Positions 1 through 7,104 of a stretch of 14,592 bases of DNA are shown here, piece after piece. The notes below the pieces were generated by a model, which ran no database searches, was not told where the DNA came from, and saw nothing but the letters and a program-made list of their open reading frames with translations. Both the position numbers and the translations under genes were made by a program. Origin of the DNA: JBFJVZ01 sp041623895 (GTDB lineage: Bacteria; Planctomycetota; Planctomycetia; Pirellulales; Pirellulaceae); NCBI GenBank assembly GCA_041623895.1, contig JBFJVZ010000176.1, positions 1 through 14,592 on the forward strand, read 5' to 3'. Every line of letters begins with the position of its first letter. Position 1 is the first letter of the stretch.

Positions 1-252
1 CGGCTCGGCTTCGGCATACTTGCCTTGAACCAACTGGCATTGAATCAACAGTCGCGGCCAGCGCTCGTTCCAAATTCCCTGTTCAACCTGGGCGGCGGCC
101 AGCGCTTCAGCTTCTTCGTATTTCCCGGACAGGAAAAGTTGCCGAGTGGTTTCGTAGTCCTGCGCAGAACCTGCACTGCAGATGCTAACCGCGATCAGTA
201 AAGCAACACTGATCGCTTGCGGGCGAAAGGATCGAGCCAGATAGCGATGCAA
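1..252 (-). CDS. Secreted TPR-like protein, N-terminal part (runs off the left edge)
   Basis: 84 codons are visible, reading leftwards out of the window. The start chosen is TTG at 252-250 because a GGAGG lies 8 bases upstream (265-261) and a clean signal peptide follows at once: a basic n-region MHRYLARSFRPQ, a hydrophobic core ISVALLIAVSIC and a small-residue cleavage region SAGSAQD. The mature part begins YETTRQLFLSGKYEEAEA and continues with WNERWPRLLIQCQLVQGKYA, which is the helix-turn-helix spacing of tetratricopeptide repeats (two G-K-Y-x-E-A-E units). The protein is therefore probably exported and involved in protein-protein contacts; a specific function cannot be named from the fragment. 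The frame stays open upstream to a TGA at 429-427 but has no ATG there, so a longer form is possible though less likely. It lies downstream of argJ on the same strand after 247 bases. Confidence 0.72.
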   Translation of the reverse strand, partial: MHRYLARSFRPQAISVALLIAVSICSAGSAQDYETTRQLFLSGKYEEAEALAAAQVEQGIWNERWPRLLIQCQLVQGKYAEAEP

Positions 253-260
253 ACCAGTGA

Positions 261-265
261 CCTCC
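261..265 (-). promoter_or_regulatory. Ribosome binding site deciding the TTG start at 252
   Basis: GGAGG on the minus strand, 8 bases before TTG 252. It is the strongest Shine-Dalgarno match in this part of the window and is the reason for choosing a non-ATG start directly in front of the signal peptide. Confidence 0.6.
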
Positions 266-454
266 AAGATTTCACGGACTGAGATAATTCTAACGCGACG
301 CTGGCGATCGTGGGTGTTTCCGAGATTCAATCGAGCCCTGACGGGTAATTCTTCGTTATTTACGGTTTTCTGGTAGTCGCACAGCAACCAGTCCACGTAG
401 CGAAAGTCGTCAAGACTTGCGGCGATTCATAGGATCAGGCGAGTGCCGCTACCC

Positions 455-469
455 CAACATCAAATGTTG
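455..469. repeat. Short perfect hairpin downstream of argJ
   Basis: CAACAT-CAA-ATGTTG, a 6-bp stem with a 3-base loop, about 30 bases past the argJ stop. No T-tract follows on the minus strand, so it is not a typical intrinsic terminator. The rest of the 253-499 gap shows no gene that I can support. Confidence 0.3.
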
Positions 470-499
470 ACGAAGCCCCAGGAGTTTCGCCAATCTGAC

Positions 500-1693
500 T
501 TACGTCGTGTACTCCGAATTAAACCGCACGTAATCGGTTGTTAAATCACTTGCCCAGAATATTGCCTCGCCATCCCCGGAGCCGACTTTCAAGTCGATCT
601 CGACTTCAACTTCATCCTTCATCTTGCCGCTCAGCTTGGCCGCATCGAAGTCAACCGGAGTTCCGTTTTCGTAAATCGTTGTGCCGCAGATTTTCAGTGA
701 GATTTGATCGGGAGTAACGGTTGATTTTGCGTAACCGGCGGCCGAGACAATTCGTCCCCAATTTGGATCGCCGCCTGTGATCGCGGTTTTGACTAATGGG
801 CTTGCCGCCACGGTGCGAGCAACTTCTTCCGCCGATTCGTCATCGCTAGCACCATGAACGCGAATCGCCATCACGTGCGTCGCACCTTCGCCGTCGGCCA
901 CGATTGATTTGGCCAGTTCGATCGACACTTCATTAACGGCTCGGGCGAATTGATCTAGTTCTTCGCCGGCCAGTGGCCCGGCTTGTCCGCTGGCCAACAG
1001 CAACAAAGTGTCGTTGGTGCTGGTGTGTCCATCCACGCTCACTCGATTAAAGCTGATCGTGGCAGCGGCGGAGATGATCCGCTGGGCATCGTCCGCAGTT
1101 AAGTTTGCGTCGGTCAAGACCACTGCCAACATGGTTGCCATGTTCGGCGCGATCATCCCAGCACCCTTGGCCATCGCGGCAATGTTCACATCGCTTTGGC
1201 CGCAGCGCAGTTGCCGAAACGCCACCTTGGGGGTCTTGTCAGTCGTGCAAATGGCAGCGGCCGCATCACGAAAGTTTTCGATGGCCGGGGATAGCTGTCC
1301 GCATGCGTCGTCGATTCCCAAGCGGACTTTATCCATCGGCAGGTTTTGTCCGATCACACCGGTGCTCATGACGACGATCTGTTGTCGGTCGCAACCCAGA
1401 TGCTCCGCCACTCGCGCACACATTTCCTGGGCGTCGCGCATTCCCTGTTCACCGGTGCAAGCATTGGCGTTTCCACTATTGGTGATCACGGCCCGTACGC
1501 TGTCTGACGGAGTTCGCGATTGGGATAAGATTACGGGGGCAGCGACTATTTGATTCCTGGTGTAGACGCCGGCGGCGGTCGCGTTTTTGTCGGCGACGAT
1601 CAATGAAACGTCTGCCTTTCCGCTTTTTTTGATGCCGCAAGCAACTCCTGCAAAGCGAAAACCTGCTGGTATGGGCGGGTCAGATTCAGACAT
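500..1693 (-). CDS. argJ: Bifunctional glutamate N-acetyltransferase / amino-acid N-acetyltransferase ArgJ
   Basis: 397 residues, normal for ArgJ. The enzyme transfers acetyl from N-acetylornithine to glutamate, recycling the acetyl group in cytoplasmic arginine synthesis; bifunctional forms also use acetyl-CoA. The precursor cuts itself between Ala186 and Thr187 in IAPNMATML, and Thr187 becomes the nucleophile of the beta chain. Other family landmarks are the oxyanion-hole segment STGVIG (Thr111-Gly112), GNANACTG near 74-81, DGHTSTNDT at 221-229, GGDPNWGRI at 307-315 and the C-terminal RFNSEYTT. The ATG at 1693 has only a weak GAG six bases upstream. No other arginine gene is in the window, so the gene appears to stand alone, with the TPR-like gene 247 bases downstream. 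Whether it is mono- or bifunctional cannot be told from sequence alone. Confidence 0.96.
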   Translation of the reverse strand: MSESDPPIPAGFRFAGVACGIKKSGKADVSLIVADKNATAAGVYTRNQIVAAPVILSQSRTPSDSVRAVITNSGNANACTGEQGMRDAQEMCARVAEHLGCDRQQIVVMSTGVIGQNLPMDKVRLGIDDACGQLSPAIENFRDAAAAICTTDKTPKVAFRQLRCGQSDVNIAAMAKGAGMIAPNMATMLAVVLTDANLTADDAQRIISAAATISFNRVSVDGHTSTNDTLLLLASGQAGPLAGEELDQFARAVNEVSIELAKSIVADGEGATHVMAIRVHGASDDESAEEVARTVAASPLVKTAITGGDPNWGRIVSAAGYAKSTVTPDQISLKICGTTIYENGTPVDFDAAKLSGKMKDEVEVEIDLKVGSGDGEAIFWASDLTTDYVRFNSEYTT

Positions 1694-1807
1694 CGTTAGC
1701 TCATAATGCGTAGGTCATTGTCAAAGGTTGCGACCCGATTACTTTCCCAGTTTGACCACCCGAGACAATAGGACTAAAGCAATTTCATCATTGATGTGGG
1801 ATCATCG

Positions 1808-1859
1808 GTAGGCCAGGACTTGTCCTGGCGCCTTATTGCCAGGACAAGTCCTGGCCTAC
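1808..1859. repeat. Perfect head-to-head palindromic repeat (22-bp arms, 8-base loop)
   Basis: The left arm 1808-1829 (GTAGGCCAGGACTT then GTCCTGGC) and the right arm 1838-1859 are exact reverse complements, separated by GCCTTATT. Each arm also contains its own small palindrome, CCAGGAC-TT-GTCCTGG, so the DNA or RNA can fold as one long hairpin or as two small ones. It sits in the gap between the divergent genes argJ and the ABC ATPase. The layout is that of a twin REP/BIME-like element; no transposase is nearby. I associate similar words with Pirellulaceae intergenic repeats, but that is recall and not a search result. Confidence 0.85.
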
Positions 1860-1883
1860 GAGATATCTGAAAATGCGGCCATC

Positions 1884-1922
1884 GGGGTCTGACCGCTTTT
1901 CGCTGGTCGCTACCTGACCCTG
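1884..1922. repeat. Nested imperfect inverted repeat of the GGGTC...GACCC type
   Basis: Outer arms GGGTC (1885-1889) and GACCC (1916-1920) enclose inner arms GACCGC (1891-1896) and GCTGGTC (1902-1908) with one bulged base. It lies 25 bases right of the perfect palindrome. Similar GGGGTC...GACCC words occur in repeats linked to REP-associated transposases in many bacteria, but membership here is inferred. Confidence 0.45.
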
Positions 1923-1974
1923 TTTCCGCACCACGCCATAATGATCTTTCCCGATCTTTGACACGGTATCTCTT

Positions 1975-2961
1975 TTGAATACAACCCAACAGCCGCCAGG
2001 ACCAGATCGCCAAATTAACGATTTGGCTCGTCACGATCAAAAGCTGTACGAAACGGCGCTGTTGGTGCGCTGCGATCGGCTAGGCAAAAGCTATGGTGAC
2101 TTTCATGCGCTGACAAATTGCTCGCTACAGGTGCGGCGGCGAGATGTGTTTGGGCTGCTCGGTCCCAATGGGGCTGGCAAGACGACTTTGATTCGACTGT
2201 TGCTGGGCTACTTGCATCCCACTGCCGGGACCTGTTTTGTAGACGGCATCAATCCTGAAGATGACGGAGTCGAAGTGCGTCGCCGGGTGAGTTACTTACC
2301 GGGCGAAGCACGATTGCCGCGTCATATGCGTGGCGCGGGAGTGCTGAAGTTTTTTGCCGAATTGCACCCCAGCGGCAATTTGCAGGCGAGCTGTGAAATC
2401 GCTGACCGGTTGGAGCTGAACACCAAAACCAGAGTCGCGTTCATGTCCACCGGCATGCGGCAAAAGCTTGCCCTGTCTGTGGTGTTTGGGCCGGCCACGC
2501 CGCTGCTGATTCTGGACGAACCGACGGCGAATCTGGACCCCACGGTACGAGCCACGGTATTGGAACTCGTTGGCGAAGCTCACGATCAAGGCCGCACCGT
2601 CATGTTCTCTTCGCATGTGTTGAGCGAAATCGAAGAAACATGTAATCGAGTCGCTTTCTTGCGCGGTGGAAAACTTGCGCACGAATTATCGCTCGGTGAA
2701 TTGTTTCAGCGGCATCGAATCACCGCGGACCGGCCGGCCAAACCGGTTCAAGTGCCGGACGAACTGTCGGATCGCGTCACAGTGACGGAGTTTTCCATGC
2801 ATGATGATGGTCCGCCTCATCTGCGCATCGACACAGCCGGAGATCTGGCCCCGCTGTTGTCCTGGATTGAATCGCTAAACCTGCAGCGGATCCGCATCGA
2901 GCCACTGGGCCTGCGAGCCGTCTATGACGCCGTCCATACGGGCCAAGAGGTGACCGTGTGA
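1975..2961 (+). CDS. ABC-2 type exporter, ATP-binding subunit
   Basis: 328 residues from a TTG at 1975. It is the cytoplasmic ATPase that powers the permease encoded next. Walker A is GPNGAGKT (63-70), the signature motif is the variant MSTGMRQ (157-163), Walker B with the D-loop is LLILDEPTANLD (177-188), and the switch His is H214 in SSHVLSE. The order and the 220-residue ABC core followed by a ~100-residue C-terminal extension match single-domain ATPases of ABC-2 exporters (CcmA/NatA type). The start is uncertain: no Shine-Dalgarno precedes 1975, conservation probably begins near LVRCDRLGKSYGDFHAL (residues 30-46), and in-frame CTG/TTG/GTG codons near 2059-2067 are alternatives. Its stop overlaps the permease start (GTGA), indicating translational coupling. 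The substrate is unknown. Confidence 0.92.
   Translation: MNTTQQPPGPDRQINDLARHDQKLYETALLVRCDRLGKSYGDFHALTNCSLQVRRRDVFGLLGPNGAGKTTLIRLLLGYLHPTAGTCFVDGINPEDDGVEVRRRVSYLPGEARLPRHMRGAGVLKFFAELHPSGNLQASCEIADRLELNTKTRVAFMSTGMRQKLALSVVFGPATPLLILDEPTANLDPTVRATVLELVGEAHDQGRTVMFSSHVLSEIEETCNRVAFLRGGKLAHELSLGELFQRHRITADRPAKPVQVPDELSDRVTVTEFSMHDDGPPHLRIDTAGDLAPLLSWIESLNLQRIRIEPLGLRAVYDAVHTGQEVTV
2945..2950 (+). promoter_or_regulatory. Ribosome binding site for the coupled permease start
   Basis: AAGAGG inside the end of the ATPase gene, 7 bases before the GTG at 2958. It supports the non-ATG overlapping start. Confidence 0.5.
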
Positions 2962-3923
2962 TCGATCGCATCTTGATCAAGAAATACGCTTACCAGTCTT
3001 CATTGCTCTTCGCTGCGTGTGCCGTTGTGCTGTTCGGATTTGCTTGGGTACGAGTCTGGGTGGGCACCTTCTTTAATTTGAGCGAATACGCAGTGATTCT
3101 GGATCAGTTGGAGGAATTCGAGCAGTATTCGCCGATCGAGTTTTCTGCGCTGCTGACCTACGCGGGCCAAGTCGGCATGGTGTTCGAGGAGCCGATCGTG
3201 ATTGCCTGCATCGTGATCTGGTGCGTCGCCCGCGGCAGCGACGTGGTCAGCGGCGAATTGGGACGTGGAACGCTGGAGATGATATTGTCGCAGCCGGTTA
3301 GTCGCGAAAGACTGATGGCTTCACATGCGTTGGTATCGGTGCTTGGTCTGGCCTTGTTGTGCCTGCTGGTCTGGGCCGGCATCGCCCTGGGTATTCAAAC
3401 CAATGTGGTTGATGAAGAGATACCGCCGCCGTCCATTGAGTTGCCGATTTTGAATTGGCAAGTTTCGCTGCCGGGCAGCGAGCCGGTGGTCGAACAAGTC
3501 CCGCTACGCGATCGTGTCGACGCGACGGTGTTTGCGGCAGCCACTTTTCATCTATTTGCGTTCGGATTCTTTATCCTGGCGTTGGCAACGTTGATCAGCA
3601 GCATGGATCGCTATCGCTGGCGAACCGTCGGCGTGGTTGTGGGAATTTATGTCACGCAAGTCGTCATGTACGCACTGGGCCTTGTTTCCGAAACGCTCAG
3701 CTGGATGCTCGGATTCACCTTCCTGAGTTGCTACAAGCCCCAGAACATGACAGCGCTGATTGACAAAGGCTCGCTGTCGGCCCCTTGGAGTTTGACAAAC
3801 ACACCAACCGACTTCGCCTTTCCACCGTTGGCTTATCCGTTGATCCTGTTGGTAATCGGCTCTGCGTTCTATGTTGCGGCGATCATCATCTTCCGGCGCC
3901 GTGACCTGCCGGCGCCGCTGTAG
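2958..3923 (+). CDS. ABC-2 type exporter, permease subunit
   Basis: 321 residues, starting GTG within GTGA so that its start overlaps the ATPase stop by four bases. About six hydrophobic segments are visible: ~14-36, ~76-92, ~123-145, ~190-213, ~222-243 and ~291-312. Between TM2 and TM3 lies SGELGRGTLEMILSQPVSRE (98-117), the cytoplasmic coupling-loop motif of ABC-2 permeases that contacts the ATPase. A polar, proline-rich loop (150-188) between TM3 and TM4 is probably outside the cytoplasm, and the protein ends in a basic FRRRDLPAPL tail. With the ATPase it should form a 2+2 inner-membrane exporter. Comparable pairs move lipids, polysaccharides, peptides or drugs; nothing here identifies the cargo. 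Confidence 0.87.
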   Translation: MIDRILIKKYAYQSSLLFAACAVVLFGFAWVRVWVGTFFNLSEYAVILDQLEEFEQYSPIEFSALLTYAGQVGMVFEEPIVIACIVIWCVARGSDVVSGELGRGTLEMILSQPVSRERLMASHALVSVLGLALLCLLVWAGIALGIQTNVVDEEIPPPSIELPILNWQVSLPGSEPVVEQVPLRDRVDATVFAAATFHLFAFGFFILALATLISSMDRYRWRTVGVVVGIYVTQVVMYALGLVSETLSWMLGFTFLSCYKPQNMTALIDKGSLSAPWSLTNTPTDFAFPPLAYPLILLVIGSAFYVAAIIIFRRRDLPAPL

Positions 3924-4241
3924 TTGCGACTGGAAGCGTCGGATTTGCTATTTTCGCATCGTGTCGCACTGATTGGCTTCTTTGCTTATTATTCAGCTAC
4001 AAATCGCTGGTCAAATAAAGCCGTGATGATCAGCGAAACCATTCCGATTTTTCAGTGATTGTGCCTGATCCGCTCAACGCACGATTGATACAAGCGTTTT
4101 CTGCGGCACGCCGGGACACGATTCGGCTAACATGGTGTCTGCCGGATAAGGCGAAAGCAGGCTTGAAACTATTGAGACTGCAATTCACGGCCTCTTGAAT
4201 GGAAGTGGCGCTATTTAGCTAACCCCAAACAAAGACAAACG
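3924..4241. other. 318-base intergenic gap without a supported gene
   Basis: Lies between the permease stop and the cytochrome gene. Only reading frames of under 20 codons occur, no RNA gene fold was recognised, and no convincing terminator or -35/-10 pair stands out. The promoter for the 4242-6964 unit presumably lies here. The 4242 ATG has no Shine-Dalgarno. Confidence 0.5.
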
Positions 4242-5609
4242 ATGATTCAACCTAAGACTGCCTTATTGGTGATGACGATATCGGTTGCGTGGGGAAGCGT
4301 GACACTGGGCGGTGATGCCAACGAACTTTTCCAGCAGCGAATCATGCCGATCTTTCGGTCGCCTGATCCTTCCAGTTGCGTCCAATGCCATTTATCGTCG
4401 GTCGATTTGAAGGACTACATTCTCCCCTCGCACAGGGAAACTTTCTTATCGCTCCGCGACCAGGGTCTGATCGACCTTGACCATCCCAAGGAATCGAAGA
4501 TCCTGAAGCTGATCGAAATGGGCGATCAAGATACCGACCGTCTGGCAGAGCGGATTCATGCCAAGACGCGTCGCGCGGAGTACGAGGCGTTTTCTGCCTG
4601 GATCATTGCCTGCTGCGGCGACCAGGAGTTACGTACTGCCCCGGCGTCGAAGGAATTGATTCATGCAAAGCCTGCCAGTCCGGATCAGGTGATTCGTCAT
4701 GCCCGAAAAGACCGCGTGCTTGATTCGTTTGTCCGCAACATCTGGTCGCAACGAATGCGGTGCTTCCCCTGTCATACTCCGGACGAGATTGATTCGGACA
4801 ATCCGCAGCACGCCAAGGCGAAACAGCGGCACCGCGAATTCGTCAAGCAGTACGGCGCTAAGATGAATATTTTCGCTGGCGGTCCGGAGGCAACAATGCG
4901 GTCGTTGATCACCAGCAGCCGCAAACGGTCGTCGCAGCGTTTGCCAATGCTGAACCTGCAGCAGCCCAGCAAAAGCCTGCTGATCTTGAAACCCACAGCG
5001 AAAGTGCCTCAGAAATTGCCGGACGGCTCCTTTGACAAACCATCGTCGATCGATCCGGTTTCGCACATGGGTGGATTGAAGATGCATGTGGATGATCAAT
5101 CTTACAAGGCGTTTCTGGCCTGGATCAGTGACTATGCGAAGATCGTTGGCCAGGAGTACCAAAACAGCGATGATCTGCCGCGCGATAATTGGTACCCTTC
5201 CAAACATGTGTTGCGAGTCAAAGACGTGCCGGAGGGGTGGCCCGCGATGTCACGTGTGCAGTTGTTCGTTCATGGCTTCGACGAAGCTAGCGGGCAGTGG
5301 CGCGACCAACCCATTGCCTTTACTCAGGGGTTGGTCACACCGCGTCGAATGGTCAACGGCAGTTTGTTCTTGTTGAAATCCGATGGCATCAACGACGATT
5401 GGGATTCCAGCGGTGTGACACTTCCCCGCGGCAGGTATTTGATCAAAGTCTTTTACGATTCCGGCGAAACGCTCGCGTCGGATCCGACAGCGTTCCTGGG
5501 CAGCGACGACTATCAAGGATCGTTGGAAACTCACGGAGTCTGGCGTGAGGGTTTTAAGGATGCCAAAGTCGTCTCTGCAACTGAGTTTGTTTTGCCAGCC
5601 GGCGAGTGA
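4242..5609 (+). CDS. Secreted di-heme c-type cytochrome, planctomycete type
   Basis: 455 residues. Residues 1-24 form a signal peptide (MIQPKTALLVMTISVAWGSV, then TLGGDA). Two heme-attachment sites are present: CVQCH (46-50) and CFPCH (174-178). The two halves look like an internal duplication, since each heme site is followed ~65-110 residues later by a matching helix: AEYEAFSAWI (112-121) and DQSYKAFLAWI (285-295). A distal ligand could be H106 in the first half and M281 or H282 (MGGLKMH) in the second. Residues ~310-455 have no heme motif and look beta-rich, possibly a separate periplasmic domain. The PSCyt1-like style is typical of planctomycetes, but the usual DUF1549/DUF1553 partners are absent; the gene instead overlaps an aldo/keto reductase gene. 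The electron partner and substrate are unknown. Confidence 0.82.
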   Translation: MIQPKTALLVMTISVAWGSVTLGGDANELFQQRIMPIFRSPDPSSCVQCHLSSVDLKDYILPSHRETFLSLRDQGLIDLDHPKESKILKLIEMGDQDTDRLAERIHAKTRRAEYEAFSAWIIACCGDQELRTAPASKELIHAKPASPDQVIRHARKDRVLDSFVRNIWSQRMRCFPCHTPDEIDSDNPQHAKAKQRHREFVKQYGAKMNIFAGGPEATMRSLITSSRKRSSQRLPMLNLQQPSKSLLILKPTAKVPQKLPDGSFDKPSSIDPVSHMGGLKMHVDDQSYKAFLAWISDYAKIVGQEYQNSDDLPRDNWYPSKHVLRVKDVPEGWPAMSRVQLFVHGFDEASGQWRDQPIAFTQGLVTPRRMVNGSLFLLKSDGINDDWDSSGVTLPRGRYLIKVFYDSGETLASDPTAFLGSDDYQGSLETHGVWREGFKDAKVVSATEFVLPAGE

Positions 5610-6508
5610 TGCGGATGATCAAAACCAAGCTTGGTCGCACTGGACTGGAAGTAACTCAAATCGGCTACGGCAGCATGGGGCTCCGCGGCCCAAGAACGTG
5701 GGGCGTTCGTGTCGTCAGTGAGCAAGCGGCTGATCAATTCCTGAACGCCGTTCTGGATGCGGGGATTAATTTTGTCGATACCTCGCCCGACTATGGAATC
5801 AGCGAAGAACGGATCGGTCGCTACATCAGTCACCGCCGTGACGAGTTTTATTTGGCGACCAAGTGTGGCTGTGTTTACACCCAACACGATGATCACCTGG
5901 AGATCGATCACCACTGGGATCGGGACGTGATCAAGCGCAATTTGGAAACAAGTTTGCGACGGTTGCGCACCGAGACGATCGACCTGTTGCAGTTCCACGG
6001 TGGTGATGCCGCGACCCTGCAGCAAAAAGGCTTGATTGATCTGCTGAATGGATTTCGTGATTCCGGTTTGATTCGCTTCATTGGTGTCTCCAGCAAGCTG
6101 CCGGAATTACCGGCTCTGATCGAGCTGGGTGTGTTTGACACATTTCAAATTCCCTACTCCTGCCTGGCTCCCGAGCATCACCAGGTGATCACGCGCGCGG
6201 CCGAATCGGGTGCGGGCATCATCATTCGCGGTGGGATTGCCCACGGTGGACCCGATGCGGAGATCCAGCGGCCGCTGCTGAATGATGTCTGGTCCCGGGC
6301 CGGGCTGGAGGAGGTTGTTCCCGACGGCGTCAGCCGTGCAGAATTGATTCTTCGTTACACACTTTCACACCCCGATTGTCATACGACGATTGTCGGCACT
6401 TGCAACCGGGACCACCTGGCGGAGAATTTGCGGGCGGCGAAGGCCGGTCCACTGCCGCCGGACTTGTACCAGGAAATCACAGATCGCGTACAATCGGTGT
6501 TGGCTTGA
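5609..6508 (+). CDS. Aldo/keto reductase family oxidoreductase (first of two)
   Basis: About 299 residues. An NAD(P)H-dependent TIM-barrel enzyme that reduces aldehydes or ketones or oxidises alcohols. The catalytic tetrad is visible: Asp57 and Tyr62 in NFVDTSPDYG, Lys85 in LATKCG and His130 in LLQFHGG. The C-terminal IVGTCNRDHLAENL matches the cofactor-binding end of the family. The cytochrome stop TGA (5607-5609) shares one base with the ATG at 5609; GTG 5606 (GTGA overlap) and ATG 5615 are equally possible starts. The tight overlap implies co-translation with a secreted cytochrome, although this protein has no signal peptide and should stay in the cytoplasm. A lipoprotein gene follows after 3 bases. 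The substrate is not predictable. Confidence 0.9.
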   Translation: MRMIKTKLGRTGLEVTQIGYGSMGLRGPRTWGVRVVSEQAADQFLNAVLDAGINFVDTSPDYGISEERIGRYISHRRDEFYLATKCGCVYTQHDDHLEIDHHWDRDVIKRNLETSLRRLRTETIDLLQFHGGDAATLQQKGLIDLLNGFRDSGLIRFIGVSSKLPELPALIELGVFDTFQIPYSCLAPEHHQVITRAAESGAGIIIRGGIAHGGPDAEIQRPLLNDVWSRAGLEEVVPDGVSRAELILRYTLSHPDCHTTIVGTCNRDHLAENLRAAKAGPLPPDLYQEITDRVQSVLA

Positions 6509-6511
6509 TCG

Positions 6512-6964
6512 ATGACACGTCCATGCACACTCACATTAATAGCAATGGCTTTGTTGTTTGCCGGTGGCTGCGATGCGGGCCTGAAAAAGTATCCGGTACG
6601 GGGCGTCGTCCGCTTTACTGACGGAAAATTGCTGCGGCAGGGGTCGATTGAGTTTGAGCTGATCAATTCGCAGGAGGCTTACCTGGCGCGAGGCGAGATT
6701 CAGCCGGACGGCAGTTTTGTGCTTGGCACCGAGGAACTGGACGACGGTGCTGTGGCCGGAAAGTTTCGCGCAGTCGTGATCTCCAATCACGTGATTGGCA
6801 ACAGCTATGAAAGGCCGGGTCTGATTCCCACATCGAAGCTGCATCCCAAATACGCGGAATTCAGAACGTCCGGCTTGGAATTCGATGTCGAACCGAAAGA
6901 CAATGTCATTATCATCGAAGTTGAATACGCGCCCGAGCCGGAACCAGAGGGGGATCCGTCGTAG
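6512..6964 (+). CDS. Small lipoprotein with carboxypeptidase-regulatory-like beta domain
   Basis: 150 residues. A lipoprotein signal peptide ends in LLFAGGC, with Cys20 as the predicted lipidated residue. The mature part KKYPVRGVVRFTDGKLLRQG resembles the transthyretin / carboxypeptidase regulatory-like lipoproteins that are very frequent in planctomycetes: a short beta-sandwich with GEIQPDGSFVLGT in the middle. The C-terminus is acidic and proline-rich (YAPEPEPEGDPS). It begins 3 bases after the reductase stop, so it is probably the last gene of the cytochrome-reductase-lipoprotein unit. Genes of this family often sit beside a DUF1559 gene; here one lies just downstream but in the opposite orientation. 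The function is unknown; the location is probably membrane-anchored and facing the periplasm. Confidence 0.82.
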   Translation: MTRPCTLTLIAMALLFAGGCDAGLKKYPVRGVVRFTDGKLLRQGSIEFELINSQEAYLARGEIQPDGSFVLGTEELDDGAVAGKFRAVVISNHVIGNSYERPGLIPTSKLHPKYAEFRTSGLEFDVEPKDNVIIIEVEYAPEPEPEGDPS

Positions 6965-6987
6965 TTATCATCATCGTCGATTGCTCG

Positions 6988-7087
6988 GCAAACGAATGTT
7001 TTGTTTTCGATTCCGACGCGGAGCGTGGGACGACAATCAATTCACAGCCTCTCCGCAAACGAACGCTTTCGCTCGCGGAGCGAGCGA
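6988..7087. repeat. Two diverged direct copies with a strong 8-bp hairpin, in a convergent gap
   Basis: GCAAACGAA occurs at 6988-6996 and 7055-7063, and each copy is followed by CGCGGAGCG at 7017-7025 and 7074-7082, so the segment looks like a degenerate direct duplication. The second copy ends in a perfect hairpin TCGCTCGC-GGA-GCGAGCGA (7069-7087). No T-tract follows on either strand, so intrinsic termination is doubtful, though its place between converging genes would fit a bidirectional stop or a REP-like element. Confidence 0.5.
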
Positions 7088-7104
7088 GGACTTTGAGCCG
7101 CGAT

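Noticed and set aside
1008..1553. Long open frame on the plus strand opposite argJ (181 codons)
   Set aside because: It lies fully antisense to a gene with clear family motifs, and its translation has no recognisable domain. GC-rich codon use makes such frames common.
1774..2040. 88-codon minus-strand frame spanning the palindrome between argJ and the ABC ATPase
   Set aside because: Translation of a repeat region with no start context or domain; it overlaps the ATPase N-terminus.
4629..5207. 192-codon open frame on the minus strand inside the cytochrome gene
   Set aside because: Antisense to the heme-motif-bearing gene, with composition typical of a shadow frame and no motif.
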